64,000 nucleotides of DNA from Streptomyces cathayae. GTDB lineage: Bacteria; Actinomycetota; Actinomycetes; Streptomycetales; Streptomycetaceae. Below are positions 36,371-46,186 of the stretch, in pieces (the first letter of the stretch is position 1; each line of letters begins with the position of its first letter). The DNA lies in NCBI RefSeq assembly GCF_029760955.1, contig NZ_CP121682.1, forward strand, positions 1,240,001-1,304,000, given 5' to 3'. The notes under the pieces were generated by a model. It did not search any database and was not told the origin of the DNA. It was given only the letters and a program-made list of their open reading frames with translations. A program made the position numbers and the translations under genes.

Positions 36371-38044
36371 ATGAGCACCTTCGCTCCGACCGTCCTGACT
36401 CCCGAGCAGCGCACGGCCGTCGCCGCCGATCCCGGCATCGGAGGCGGCAACCTGCTGCGGTCGGCACTCGCCGTGAACCCGGCGCCCGGCGTGCCGTTCA
36501 TCCACTCCACCCGCCCCATCGCCACCCCGGACGGCGAATCCCGGCAGGCTTTCAGCCTCGCCGAGTTCGACGCGCTCGCGCAGAGCTGGTCGGCCTGGTA
36601 CCTGGAGCGCGGGGTACGGCCCCGGGACCGTGTGACGGTCTGGTTCGAGGACTCCGTCAGCTACTCGCTGCACTTCCACGCCCTCGCCCAGATCGGCGCG
36701 GTCGCCCTGCTCATCAACTCCAACGCGTCGCGGACCATCGCCACCTCCCTGATCGAGCAGACCACGCCCGTCGGCCTGTACGCCGACCGCGCCCGCCTGG
36801 AACTGCTCGGCGACACCTCGGCCCTCGGCCTCCGGTGGATACAGGCGGCCGAGGAGCTCCCGGCCCCGCCGGCCGCGACGCTCACCGGGGACCAGTACTG
36901 GAACCACCACGACGACGACCCGGTCACGATCCTGCACTCGTCCGGCACCACGGGACGTCCCAAGCCGACCATCCACACGCACAAGTCGATCGTGTCGGGC
37001 CCCAAGTTCCGCCTCGTCGACCACACCGAGCAGCCGGGCGCCCTGATGATGACCGCCCTGCCGCAGTCCCACCTCGGCTGCATCGCCTACACGCTGTACG
37101 CGGTCCTCGGTGGCACCCCGATCGTGGCGCCCTGCGACCTCGACGGCGCCGAACTCGCCGCCAACGTCGAGAAGTACCGGCCCACCGCGGTCATGTCGTT
37201 CTCCCACGGCTACGCCGAGTTGGCCCGTGCCGAGGTGGAGCCGGGCTCGCTCGACTCGGTCGATGTGTGGGTGTCCATCGGTGACGCCGTCCACCAGTCC
37301 CACATCACCAAGGTGCTGTCGCTGCGCGGCCCGGACCGGGAACCCGCGGCGTTCTTCGACCGGCTCGGCACCACCGAGCTCGGCTGGGGTGTGCTGCTGA
37401 AGGTCCGCACCCTCGAGTCCGAGCGCAACGACCGCTGCGCCGGCAAGCCGGTCGGCGTCGCCGAGGTCACCGTCCTGCGCGGCGACGGCAGCCACGCCGC
37501 CGACGACGAGGTCGGCCACCTGGCCGCCAAGGGGCCTGCCGTCACGCCCGGTTACTGGTCGGACTCCGGCACCACCTACCAGCACAAGCTGGCCGGATAC
37601 TGGCTGCCCGGCGACATGGCCTACCGCGACTCCCAGGGCGACTTCTTCCTGGTGGACCGCGCCGTCGACGCCATCCACACCAAGGGCGGCACCGGCTACT
37701 CGGTGTTCATGGAGGAAGTCGTCCTCAACGACGTGTCCGGCCTGGGGGACGTCGCGGTGATCGCCGGGCGGAAGGACGGCGAGGTCGTCCCCGTCGCCGT
37801 CGTCACCACGGACGCGGCCCCGGAGCCGGAGAAGCTGCTGGCCCTCGCCAACGAGTCCCTCGAGGCCGCCGGTCACCCGCGGTTGGGCTTCCTGGAGATC
37901 GTGTACGACAAGGCAGACTTCCCGGTCGGTGTCACCGGTAAGGTTCTCAAGCGTCAACTGCGCGAAAAGTACGCCGATTTGGCAACTTACGTGAAGGACG
38001 CCGAGGGCAAGTCGTTCGCCACCACCCCGGAGGTCTCCGCGTGA
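36371..38044 (+). CDS. ANL-superfamily acyl/aryl adenylate-forming ligase
   Basis: The 557-residue AMP-forming ligase has the P-loop [18 protein letters not shown], the [11 protein letters not shown] hinge region and the C-terminal catalytic Lys in [13 protein letters not shown]. It would activate a carboxylic acid as an adenylate and transfer it to CoA, a carrier or an amine. No carrier protein lies beside it, so a CoA ester or direct amide formation is more likely. The [16 protein letters not shown] N-terminal region does not tell me the substrate. ATG 36371 follows GGAAGG. It shares a GTGA overlap with the next gene and belongs to the pap operon. Confidence 0.82.
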   Translation: MSTFAPTVLTPEQRTAVAADPGIGGGNLLRSALAVNPAPGVPFIHSTRPIATPDGESRQAFSLAEFDALAQSWSAWYLERGVRPRDRVTVWFEDSVSYSLHFHALAQIGAVALLINSNASRTIATSLIEQTTPVGLYADRARLELLGDTSALGLRWIQAAEELPAPPAATLTGDQYWNHHDDDPVTILHSSGTTGRPKPTIHTHKSIVSGPKFRLVDHTEQPGALMMTALPQSHLGCIAYTLYAVLGGTPIVAPCDLDGAELAANVEKYRPTAVMSFSHGYAELARAEVEPGSLDSVDVWVSIGDAVHQSHITKVLSLRGPDREPAAFFDRLGTTELGWGVLLKVRTLESERNDRCAGKPVGVAEVTVLRGDGSHAADDEVGHLAAKGPAVTPGYWSDSGTTYQHKLAGYWLPGDMAYRDSQGDFFLVDRAVDAIHTKGGTGYSVFMEEVVLNDVSGLGDVAVIAGRKDGEVVPVAVVTTDAAPEPEKLLALANESLEAAGHPRLGFLEIVYDKADFPVGVTGKVLKRQLREKYADLATYVKDAEGKSFATTPEVSA

Positions 38045-38682
38045 AGAACCCCAGCACCGCGCCCGCAGCCGGCGACCCGTCCCGCGCCGAGGTCGACTTC
38101 TACTTCGACCCGGCCTGCCCGTTCGCCTGGATCACCTCCCGCTGGATCCTCGAGGTGGCCGCGCTCCGCGACATCGCGCTGCGGTTCCGTGTGATGAGCC
38201 TGTACGTCCTCAACGAGGGCCGGGAACTGCCCGACTGGTACCGCACCCTCGTGGACGACTCGCTCGCGCTCACCCGGATCTGCACGGCGGTCGCCGAACA
38301 GCACGGCGAGGAGGCGCTGCCCGGCCTGTACACGGCCCTCGGCACGCGCATCCACAACGGCGGCAACAAGGACTATCTCGCCGTCGCGGCCGAGGCGTTG
38401 GAGGAGACCGGTCTGCCCGTGTCGCTCCTCGAGGCCGCGCACAGCGACGCGTACGACAAGTCGCTGCGCAAGAGCCACCACGAGGGCATGGACCCGGTCG
38501 GTGAGGACGTGGGCACGCCCACCCTCCACATCGACGGCGTCGCCTTCTTCGGTCCGGTCCTGAACTCGATCCCGCGCGGGGAGGAGGCCGCGCGCATCTT
38601 CGACGGGGCGCGTGCCCTCGCGAACTACCCCGACTTCTTCGAGCTGAAGCGAACCCGCACCGGCAAGCTCCGGTTCGACTGA
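38041..38682 (+). CDS. DsbA-like thioredoxin-fold oxidoreductase (mycothiol-dependent nitroreductase type)
   Basis: The 213-residue protein has the [16 protein letters not shown] start of the actinobacterial DsbA/2-hydroxychromene-2-carboxylate isomerase group. A helical insertion and the cis-Pro strand [17 protein letters not shown] follow. The CPFA motif has a single cysteine, as in mycothiol-dependent nitroreductase-like members, not the CxxC of true disulfide oxidases. There is no signal peptide, so it is cytoplasmic. Next to arylamine-making genes it could reduce a nitro or nitroso intermediate or protect against one; that is inference. GTG 38041 overlaps the ligase stop. It is the last gene before a terminator. 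Confidence 0.78.
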   Translation: MKNPSTAPAAGDPSRAEVDFYFDPACPFAWITSRWILEVAALRDIALRFRVMSLYVLNEGRELPDWYRTLVDDSLALTRICTAVAEQHGEEALPGLYTALGTRIHNGGNKDYLAVAAEALEETGLPVSLLEAAHSDAYDKSLRKSHHEGMDPVGEDVGTPTLHIDGVAFFGPVLNSIPRGEEAARIFDGARALANYPDFFELKRTRTGKLRFD

Positions 38683-38693
38683 GCGCCCGCCGT

Positions 38694-38726
38694 CCGGGCC
38701 GCTCCCACCGGACGGGAGCGGCCCGG
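38694..38726 (+). terminator. Intrinsic terminator of the pap operon
   Basis: A perfect 13-base stem, CCGGGCCGCTCCC (38694-38706) with GGGAGCGGCCCGG (38714-38726), and a 7-base loop lie 12 bases after the DsbA-like stop codon. It separates the pap operon from the ATP-grasp operon that starts at 38801. Confidence 0.8.
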
Positions 38727-38800
38727 CGCACACCACAGCCCCGCACCCCGCACCTGCCCGGACCCGATGCCCGTACGACCGACCGAGGAAAGCCGGACCC

Positions 38801-41404
38801 ATGGACACGTTGCAGCCCGCCGGAGCGCGCCCGGACGCCTTTGTGCTCACCGGATCCTTCCTGGTCGTGTGCCGGGCGCCCCTCTACCTCTCGGAGCTCG
38901 CCCGCCGCGGCCTGAAGGTCCTCCTCGTCACCCCGTCCGTCTGGCGCGAGGAGGCCCTGCGGGCCAGGCAGGACCCCGGCCACCCCGCCTCCGCCATCGA
39001 CGACCTCGCGTTCGTCGACGGCGACGTGACCCTCGAGAACTCCTATCTGCCCGGCGTCGTCTCCGCGGTCCGCCGCTGGCGCGACGCCTACACCGTCGTG
39101 GGCGCCTACGCCGTGGGCGAGACGCAGGTCGAGCCGACCGGTGTCGTCACCGACGCGCTCGGCCTGCCCACCCCGGGGCTGCGCGCCACCCGTGCCTGCC
39201 GCAGCAAGTACCTCCAGCGCTGGTACCTGCCGGAGTTCAGCCCCCGCAGCCTCACCGTCCCGGGCGGCGAACGCGACACCGCCGACCTCTCCGCCGTCCG
39301 CTACCCGGCCGTGGTCAAGCCCGCCGGCCGCCACTCCAGCTCCGGGGTGGAGACCGTCGGGACCGCCGGGGAGCTGCGGCAGCGGCTCGGCGCCTACCCG
39401 GCGCACGAGACGGTGCTCGTCGAGGAGAAGGTCATCGGCCAGGAGTACTCCGTCGAGTCACTGGTGCAGCACGGCCGGATCCTGTTCGCGTCCGCCACCC
39501 GCAAGGACACCACCGACAGCCACGCCCGGACCTTCGTCGAGCTGTCCCACACCGTGCCCAGCGACCGTCCGGAGCACGACCGCGCCCTCCTCGACGCCAA
39601 CGCCCGCATGCTGGAACAGCTCGGCTTCCGCGACGGCATCGCGCACGCCGAGTGGCGTGTCGACGCCACCGACCGTCCCGTGCTCATGGAGGTCGCCGCC
39701 CGCACGCCCGGCGACGGTCTGTGCGTGCTGTACGAACTCGCCACCGGTGCCCCGCTCGAGCCCGAGATCATGCGCATCGCCCTGGGCGAGCCCGCCTCGT
39801 ACCCGGCGCCCGCCCGGGTCGCCCGCCAGGTCTACCTGGAGCACGGGGCGGGCGTGCTGCGGGACGTCACCGTCGACGGCTTCGACGTCACGCCCGCCTG
39901 GGTCGGCGAGGGCGGTCTGTGGCCGCGTATCGCACCGGGCGCACCCCAGGACGCGCCGGCGCTGCGTGCCGTCCTCGTCCACCGGGACCGCGGCACGGTC
40001 CTCGGCGAACTGCGCAGCTCGGAGGACCGTGCCCTGTCCTTCTTCATCGACGCGCCCACCGTCGCCGAGCTCGACGCGCTCGAGGCGCGGGTGCGCGGGG
40101 CCGTCACCCTCCACCTCACGCCCGTCCCGCCGCCGGTGCCCGACACCGTCACCCACGTCCTGGTCGGCTACAGCCCCGTCATGCTCGGCAAGCTGGACGG
40201 CCGGCTGCCCGCGGGGTCGGTGCTGGTGCTGGAGGAGCCGGCGGTCATCGCGGCCCGGGGCATCGCCGGGCTCGCCGACGAGCACCCGAGCGTGGCGGCG
40301 CTGCTGCCGGCCCCCTCGCAGGACGAGCGGAACCCGGAGCGGATCGGCTCCACGGTGCCCCGGCCGCCCCGCGTCCGCGCCGTGGTGCCGGTCGTCGAGT
40401 ACGGCGTGGTCGTCGCCGCCGCCCTCGCCGAGGAGTGGGGCCTGCCCGGTGCCGGCCCCAAGGCCGCCCGTGTGCTGCGTGACAAGGGCCTGCTGCGGGA
40501 GGCCCTGGCGGGCAGCGGCGTCGACCAGCCCGCCTGGGCCCTCGTCGCGGGGCCGGAGGAGGTCGCCGCGTTCCGGGACGCGCACGGCGGCGAGGCCGTC
40601 CTCAAGCCCGCCGGCCGGCAGGCCAGCCTCGGGGTGCAGCTCCTCGGTCCCGGCGACGACGTGACCGCGGCCTGGCGGCACACCACCACGGCCGACGAGC
40701 CCACGCTGCGCGCCCAGTACCCGGGCACCGCCCGCTATCTGGTCGAACAGCGCCTGTACGGGCCCGAGGTGAGCGTGGAGGCCGTCGTGCACGACGGCGT
40801 CGTCGGCTTCACCAACATCACCGCGAAGAGCGTGCTGGACTCCCGGTACCCGGTGGAGACCGGCCATGCGGTGCCGGCCCCGCTGGACGCGGCCACCGCC
40901 GACGCCCTGCGCGACGCGCTCACCGGGCTGGCCGCCGCCGTCGGTTTCGGCTCCGGTGTCCTGCACTCCGAGTGGATCCTCGTCGGCGACGACCGCCGCC
41001 CGCACCTGGTGGAGTGCGCCGGCCGGCTTCCCGGCGGGGGCATCACGGTCCTGATCGACCTCGCCCACGACACCGACATCCTCCGCGATCTGCTGTGCGT
41101 CCTGGAGGGGCGCGGACCGGTCGGCCCGCTGCCGGTGCGGCGCGGTGCCGCCGTGCGGTTCCTGACGGCCGAGCCGGGCCGGGTCGAGTCGGTCACCGGC
41201 GCCGAGGAGGCGCGGGCCGCGGAGGGGGTGCACGAGCTGCACCTGACCGTCGCCCCCGGGGCCGTCGTCCGTGCCACCACCAGCTCGTGGGAGCGGGCCG
41301 GTTTCGCCGTCGCGACCGGCCCGGACGTGTCCGCGGCCGTCCGCCGGGCCGAGCACGCGGTGTCCCTCGTCTCCGTCCGCACCGACCCTCAGGGGCAGCA
41401 GTGA
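38801..41404 (+). CDS. Tandem (two-module) ATP-grasp ligase
   Basis: The 867-residue protein holds two complete ATP-grasp units. Unit 1 (about 10-435) has the ATP-binding Lys in YPAVVKPAGRHSSSGV, VLVEEKVIGQEYSVE and the catalytic signature LMEVAARTPGDG. Unit 2 (about 440-865) has AVLKPAGRQASLGV, LVEQRLYGPEVSVE and LVECAGRLPGGG. ATP-grasp ligases form a carboxyl phosphate and join it to an amine; relatives are BacD-type L-amino acid ligases and carnosine synthase. Two intact units imply two peptide-bond steps or one step with a regulatory half. ATG 38801 follows GAGGAAAG and opens the nine-gene operon. Confidence 0.88.
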   Translation: MDTLQPAGARPDAFVLTGSFLVVCRAPLYLSELARRGLKVLLVTPSVWREEALRARQDPGHPASAIDDLAFVDGDVTLENSYLPGVVSAVRRWRDAYTVVGAYAVGETQVEPTGVVTDALGLPTPGLRATRACRSKYLQRWYLPEFSPRSLTVPGGERDTADLSAVRYPAVVKPAGRHSSSGVETVGTAGELRQRLGAYPAHETVLVEEKVIGQEYSVESLVQHGRILFASATRKDTTDSHARTFVELSHTVPSDRPEHDRALLDANARMLEQLGFRDGIAHAEWRVDATDRPVLMEVAARTPGDGLCVLYELATGAPLEPEIMRIALGEPASYPAPARVARQVYLEHGAGVLRDVTVDGFDVTPAWVGEGGLWPRIAPGAPQDAPALRAVLVHRDRGTVLGELRSSEDRALSFFIDAPTVAELDALEARVRGAVTLHLTPVPPPVPDTVTHVLVGYSPVMLGKLDGRLPAGSVLVLEEPAVIAARGIAGLADEHPSVAALLPAPSQDERNPERIGSTVPRPPRVRAVVPVVEYGVVVAAALAEEWGLPGAGPKAARVLRDKGLLREALAGSGVDQPAWALVAGPEEVAAFRDAHGGEAVLKPAGRQASLGVQLLGPGDDVTAAWRHTTTADEPTLRAQYPGTARYLVEQRLYGPEVSVEAVVHDGVVGFTNITAKSVLDSRYPVETGHAVPAPLDAATADALRDALTGLAAAVGFGSGVLHSEWILVGDDRRPHLVECAGRLPGGGITVLIDLAHDTDILRDLLCVLEGRGPVGPLPVRRGAAVRFLTAEPGRVESVTGAEEARAAEGVHELHLTVAPGAVVRATTSSWERAGFAVATGPDVSAAVRRAEHAVSLVSVRTDPQGQQ

Positions 41405-42672
41405 GATCCATCAGCTGGCGGGATTACGTCCCGGCGACGCCGGCCGGCCGCACCTTCGCGGTCATCTCCCTGGTCAACGCCATCGGCACGGGCCTCTATC
41501 TGGCCGCGTCCGCGGTGTTCTTCGTCCGCTCGGTGGGCCTGACCCCGGCCCAGGTGGGCTTCGCGCTCGCGGTGGCGGGGGTCGCCGGATTCCTCACGAC
41601 CGTGCCGATCGGTGCGGCCGGTGACCGGTTCGGTGCCCAGCGCACCCTGATCGCGCTGCAGGTGTGGCGGGCGGGCGGCTTCGTCGCCCTGTGCTTCGCC
41701 GAGGGCCTGGCCCTGTTCACCGTCGTGTCGTGCTGCCTGGCCGCCGCCGAGGCGGCCACCCAGCCGATGACGCAGGCCGTGGCGTCCGCGACCGTGGCCG
41801 GCAGCGACCGCACCCGCACCATGGCCATCATCCGCACCGTGCGCAATGCCGGGTTCTCGCTGGGAGCGTTGCTGGCCACCCCGCTCATCGCCGCCGACAG
41901 CGTGTGGACGTACCGGGGCATCGTCCTCGGCACGGCCGCCGCGTTCGTCGTCTCGGCCCTCATGCTGACCCGGCTGCGCATCGCCGGTGCCGACACGCCG
42001 CAGCGGAAGGTGAGCGCGTTCACGGCCGTACGGCAGTTCCGCAACTGGCGGTACGGGCTGCTGACGGTCCTCAACGGCGTGCTCAACCTGCACGTCACGA
42101 TCCTGTCCGTGGGCATCCCGCTGTGGGTGCTGGAGGCCACCGAGGTGCCGGCCGCCCTGCTGCCCGGCCTGGTGCTGGTCAACACGTTGCTGTCGATCGC
42201 GCTCCAGGTGCCCGTCGCCAAGGCCGCCGAACGCGAGGGCGGAGCCGTCCGCGCCCTGCGCCTCGGCGGTGTCGCCATGGTGCTGTGCTGCGTGGCCCTC
42301 GCGGTCGCCGCCGGACCGGACTCCGCCTGGGCCGCGGCGGTGGCGCTCGTCGTGGCGTGCGTCCTGCTGACGTTCGGCGAGATGTGGCAGGCCACCGGCG
42401 GCTGGGAGCTCAGTTACGACCACGCGCCCGAGGACCGCAAGGGCGTCTACCTGTCCGTGTTCAGCCTCGGCAACACCGCACAGCGCATCGCCGGACCCGC
42501 CCTGATCACGTCCGTGGTGATGGCCGCCGGGCCGGCCGGGTGGATCGGACTGGCCGCCGTGTTCGCCGTGGCCGCCCTGTTCGTCACGCCCGTCACCCGC
42601 GCCCTGGCGAACGCCCCCGTGCCGCCCGCCCCCGCCCTGTCCGCCGAGACCGCCGAAGGGACCGCGCGATGA
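41401..42672 (+). CDS. Major facilitator superfamily transporter (1)
   Basis: The 423-residue membrane protein has about 12 hydrophobic segments and an MFS loop 2-3 motif (GAAGDRFGAQRTL). It starts at GTG 41401, overlapping the ATP-grasp stop by four bases; a longer open frame to 40972 lies within the upstream gene. Position between ligase genes suggests it exports the peptide product and gives self-resistance. The family does not reveal the substrate. Confidence 0.82.
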   Translation: MRSISWRDYVPATPAGRTFAVISLVNAIGTGLYLAASAVFFVRSVGLTPAQVGFALAVAGVAGFLTTVPIGAAGDRFGAQRTLIALQVWRAGGFVALCFAEGLALFTVVSCCLAAAEAATQPMTQAVASATVAGSDRTRTMAIIRTVRNAGFSLGALLATPLIAADSVWTYRGIVLGTAAAFVVSALMLTRLRIAGADTPQRKVSAFTAVRQFRNWRYGLLTVLNGVLNLHVTILSVGIPLWVLEATEVPAALLPGLVLVNTLLSIALQVPVAKAAEREGGAVRALRLGGVAMVLCCVALAVAAGPDSAWAAAVALVVACVLLTFGEMWQATGGWELSYDHAPEDRKGVYLSVFSLGNTAQRIAGPALITSVVMAAGPAGWIGLAAVFAVAALFVTPVTRALANAPVPPAPALSAETAEGTAR

Positions 42673-43925
42673 CCGACGCGCACGACCCGCACCGCACGGC
42701 CGCGACGCCCGCACCGCACCGCACGGCCGGCGATCCGCCGGACCTGCTTCTCGTCGGTGTGGGCACCATGGGCCGCCCCTACCTGGACGCCGCCGCCCGC
42801 CTCGGCGTGCGGGTCCGGGCCGTGGAGTCGGCGGCGGCGTGGGACAGCCGCCCCACGCACCTCGCCGCCTCCTTCCACCGCGTGGAGGGCCACGGCGACG
42901 AGGCGTGGGTGGGCGCCGTGGCGCGGGCGGCCGCGGAGCGCGCCCCCGACGGCCTGATCGCGTTCGCCGAACCGCACGTCCTCGCCGGGGCGCTCACGCA
43001 GGAGCGGCTCGGTCTGCCCGGACCGTCCCTGCACGCGGCCGTCATCTCCCGCAACAAGGCCCTGCAGCGCGCCACGTTCGCCGCGTACGGCGTGTCCCAG
43101 CCGGAGCACCTGCACGTGGCGGGCATCGCCGACGGCGCCGCGTGGATGCAAGGCCGGCTGCCCGTCGTCGTGAAGCCGCTGACCCTCGCGGGCAGCGAGG
43201 GCGTGGAGCTCGTCCGGGACGCCGCCGGTGTCGACGAGGCCGTGGCCCGCCGTGCCGGGGAAGGACCGGTGCTGGTCGAGGAGGCGGTGCAGGGCCCCGA
43301 GTACAGCTGGGAGGCGCTGGTCCGCGACGGCGAGGTGCTGTTCGAGAACGTCACCGCCAAGGACACGACCTCGCCGCCGTACTTCGTCGAGCTCGCCCAC
43401 CGCTGCGGTCACGCGTTCGCGCCCGGCCCGAACGCGCGGGTGCGCGAGCTGACCCGGGGCGTGCTCACGGCGATCGGCATGCGCACCGGTCTCGTCCACC
43501 TGGAGTTCAAGGTGGGGGCCCGGGGCCCCGCGCTGATGGAGGTCGCCGTCCGCACGCCGGGCGACTACCTGCCCGACGCGATCGGCCTCACCTACGGCTT
43601 CGACGTGTACGAGGCCGTGGTGCGGCTCGCCCTCGGCCTGCCGCTGCCCGATCTGCCGAAAGCGCCCGTGCGCCACGCCGCCACCGTCTTCCCCACCGCC
43701 GCGCCCGGCACCATCCGCGAGATCCGCGGGGTCGCCGAGGTGGAGGCCCACCCCGCCGTCGTCCGCGTGCGGCTCCGCAAGACCGCCGGGGACACCGTGC
43801 GGCCCCTCACCTCTTCGTCGCAGCGCATGGGTCATGTGCTCGTCGACGCGGCCTCGCCCGCCGAACGGGAGGACGCCCTGGCGTTCGTACGCGAGAACCT
43901 GCGCGTCCTCGTCGAGCCGAACTGA
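42669..43925 (+). CDS. ATP-grasp ligase (single module)
   Basis: The 418-residue protein has a nucleotide-fold N-terminal domain (PDLLLVGVGTMGRPYLDAA), the ATP Lys in LPVVVKPLTLAGSEGVEL, LVEEAVQGPEYSWE and the catalytic LMEVAVRTPGDYL. This closing signature (EVAxRTPGD) matches unit 1 of the protein at 38801-41404, so the two modules are the closest relatives in the cluster. It should form an amide bond with ATP. An N-terminal stretch rich in His, Thr and Pro precedes the domain. ATG 42669 overlaps the MFS stop (ATGA). Confidence 0.87.
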   Translation: MTDAHDPHRTAATPAPHRTAGDPPDLLLVGVGTMGRPYLDAAARLGVRVRAVESAAAWDSRPTHLAASFHRVEGHGDEAWVGAVARAAAERAPDGLIAFAEPHVLAGALTQERLGLPGPSLHAAVISRNKALQRATFAAYGVSQPEHLHVAGIADGAAWMQGRLPVVVKPLTLAGSEGVELVRDAAGVDEAVARRAGEGPVLVEEAVQGPEYSWEALVRDGEVLFENVTAKDTTSPPYFVELAHRCGHAFAPGPNARVRELTRGVLTAIGMRTGLVHLEFKVGARGPALMEVAVRTPGDYLPDAIGLTYGFDVYEAVVRLALGLPLPDLPKAPVRHAATVFPTAAPGTIREIRGVAEVEAHPAVVRVRLRKTAGDTVRPLTSSSQRMGHVLVDAASPAEREDALAFVRENLRVLVEPN

Positions 43926-43943
43926 ACCGGAGGAACCGGCCCC

Positions 43944-44921
43944 ATGCACCAGACTCGCGAAGGCGGCGTCGCCACCTCGTTGGAAGACCTCGTCGGGAAC
44001 ACGCCGATGCTGCGGCTCCGTCTCGACGGACTGCCCCCCACCGCCGACGTCCTCGCCAAGCTCGAGGCGGCCAATCCGCTGTCCAGCGTCAAGGACCGCG
44101 CCGCCCTGTCGATGCTGCGCGCCGCCGTGGCGTCCGGCGAGCTCACCCCCGGCGCCACCGTCATCGAGTCGACGTCCGGCAACACCGGCATCGCGCTCGC
44201 GGCGCTGGCCGTCGCCCGCGGCTACCGCTGCCTCATCGTGCTGCCGGACAACGCTTCCCGGGAACGCGTCCTGACGCTGCGTATGCTCGGTGCGGCCGTC
44301 GAGTTCACGGACCACGCCCTCGGCTTCGCCGGCTGCGTCGAACGGGCCGAGAAACTCCACGCCGACCTGCCCGGTTCCTGGTACGCACGGCAGCACGAGA
44401 ACCCCGCCAACGTCCTCGCCCACTACGAGTCCACCGGGCCGGAGATCTGGCGGGACACCGGGGGCCGCGTCGACTACCTGGTGTGCGGGGTGGGCACCGG
44501 CGGCACCCTCACCGGCACCGCCCGCCACCTGCGGGAGCGCAACCCGGACCTGACCGTCGTGGCGGTGGAGCCGGCCGGTTCGCCGCTGCTGTCCGGCGGT
44601 GAACCGGGCCCGCACCGCATCCCCGGTCTGAACGGCGGGTTCACCAGTCCCGTCACCGACGTCTCCCTCATCGACGAGATCGTGACCGTCACCGACGAGG
44701 ACGCGGCCGCCGCGTCCCGCGCCGTCACCGCCGGCACCGGGCTGCTGGTCGGGGTGTCCGCCGGCGCGGCGGCCCACGCCTGCGCCGAACTGGTCCGCCG
44801 CCACGACCTGTCGGGCAGGACCGTGGTCACCGTCTTCCCCGACAGCGGTGAGCGCTACCTCAGCTGGTGGCCGGAGGAACCGGACGCCGCGGCGGGCCCC
44901 GCGCAGGAGGACGCGGCGTGA
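43944..44921 (+). CDS. Cysteine synthase-like PLP enzyme (O-acetylserine sulfhydrylase family)
   Basis: The 325-residue fold-type II PLP enzyme has Lys50 in ANPLSSVKDRAAL, the substrate loop ESTSGNTGIALA and the phosphate-binding GVGTGGTLTGTA. Typical CysK reads NPGGSVKDR, so the NPLSS variant and a divergent C-terminus hint at a specialised nucleophile. The enzyme eliminates acetate from O-acetylserine and adds sulfide or another nucleophile, giving cysteine or a beta-substituted alanine. A serine acetyltransferase is encoded two genes downstream, so substrate and enzyme are paired in the operon. It starts 18 bases after the ATP-grasp gene, behind GGAGGAA. Confidence 0.86.
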   Translation: MHQTREGGVATSLEDLVGNTPMLRLRLDGLPPTADVLAKLEAANPLSSVKDRAALSMLRAAVASGELTPGATVIESTSGNTGIALAALAVARGYRCLIVLPDNASRERVLTLRMLGAAVEFTDHALGFAGCVERAEKLHADLPGSWYARQHENPANVLAHYESTGPEIWRDTGGRVDYLVCGVGTGGTLTGTARHLRERNPDLTVVAVEPAGSPLLSGGEPGPHRIPGLNGGFTSPVTDVSLIDEIVTVTDEDAAAASRAVTAGTGLLVGVSAGAAAHACAELVRRHDLSGRTVVTVFPDSGERYLSWWPEEPDAAAGPAQEDAA

Positions 44922-46186
44922 GATTCCGCGATCTGCATCCGAATCTGCGGCTGCGCATCGGCGTCGGCTTCGTCCAGCGGTGCTTCGACATCATGCTCGT
45001 GCCGCTGATGGTCATCCACTTCTCCGGCCTGTACGGCACCGCCACCGCCGGTGTGATGACCCTCGGCGCGGCCCTCGCCACGATCGCCTGCAACCTGATC
45101 GGCGGACACCTGTCCGACACCTGGGGCCGACGTCCGGTGCTGCTCGTCGGTGAACTCGGGGCGTTCCTGTCGTACGCGGGACTCGCCCTGGTCGCCTCAC
45201 CGCTGGTCGGTGGCAACGGCATCGCCTTGTACGTGCTGTACCTGACCGCCGGCTGCCTCGCCGGGATCGCGCTGCCCGCGAGCGAGACGATGATCGTCGA
45301 CGTCTCGACGCCCGAGTCACGCACGGCCGTGTACACCATCAACTACTGGTCGGTGAACCTGGCGTTCATGCTCGGCTCGCTCATCGGCGGCTTCCTGTAC
45401 GGCGGTTACTTCTTCCAGCTGCTGCTGGCCGCCGCCGTCGGCACGGGCCTCATCCTCCTCGTCACGTACTTCCGCATCACCGAGACCGCGCCCGCGGGCA
45501 CCGTGGAGAATCCGCGCGGGGTCCGCTCGGCCCTCAGCGGCTATGTGCAGGTGTGCAGCGACCGGGTGTTCCTGCGGCTCGCCTGCGCCGCCCTGCTCAT
45601 CCGCTCCGTCGAGGTGCAGATCTCCTCGTCCATCGCCGTCCGCCTGGGCAACGACTTCGACCCGCAGCGGCTGTTCCACGTCGGCTCGTGGCAGGTCACG
45701 GTGGACGGCGTCAACATGCTGGGCATCATGCGGGCGGTCAACACCCTGCTGGTGGTGTGCTGCGCCCTCTGGGTCGGCAGACTTCTCGGCAGGATGGACG
45801 AACGCCGCCGGCTCACCTACGGCATCGTCGTCTTCACCGCCGGCTACGCGGTGTGGACGGTCAGCGGCGACGCCTGGACCCTGATCGCCGCCACCTTCGT
45901 CGTCACGGCCGGTGAGCTGATGAACGCCCCGGTCAAGCAGACCCTGCTCGCCAACCTGGTGCCGGAGGAGTCCCGCACCAAGTACATGGCCGCGTACGGG
46001 CTCCAGGTGCGGCTCGGGCTTCTCGTCGGTTCCCTGTGCGTCACGCTGAGCGCCGTCGCGAACGTGTGGACCATGGCCGGTGTGTTCACCCTGTTCGGCG
46101 TGGTCGCGATCGTGCTGTACCGGTCGCTGTTCCGGGTGCTGGACGCCCGTCGCGCGGACGCGGAGAAGACGGCGGCCGCCGCGTGA
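44918..46186 (+). CDS. Major facilitator superfamily transporter (2)
   Basis: The 422-residue MFS protein has about 12 membrane segments and the loop motif GGHLSDTWGRRPVLL. It is unrelated in detail to the exporter at 41401-42672. GTG 44918 overlaps the upstream stop by four bases (GTGA). Two exporters in one operon may handle a product and an intermediate, or two related peptides. A helix near 230-260 contains VQISSSIAVRLGNDF, typical of the family's central region. Confidence 0.82.
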   Translation: MRFRDLHPNLRLRIGVGFVQRCFDIMLVPLMVIHFSGLYGTATAGVMTLGAALATIACNLIGGHLSDTWGRRPVLLVGELGAFLSYAGLALVASPLVGGNGIALYVLYLTAGCLAGIALPASETMIVDVSTPESRTAVYTINYWSVNLAFMLGSLIGGFLYGGYFFQLLLAAAVGTGLILLVTYFRITETAPAGTVENPRGVRSALSGYVQVCSDRVFLRLACAALLIRSVEVQISSSIAVRLGNDFDPQRLFHVGSWQVTVDGVNMLGIMRAVNTLLVVCCALWVGRLLGRMDERRRLTYGIVVFTAGYAVWTVSGDAWTLIAATFVVTAGELMNAPVKQTLLANLVPEESRTKYMAAYGLQVRLGLLVGSLCVTLSAVANVWTMAGVFTLFGVVAIVLYRSLFRVLDARRADAEKTAAAA

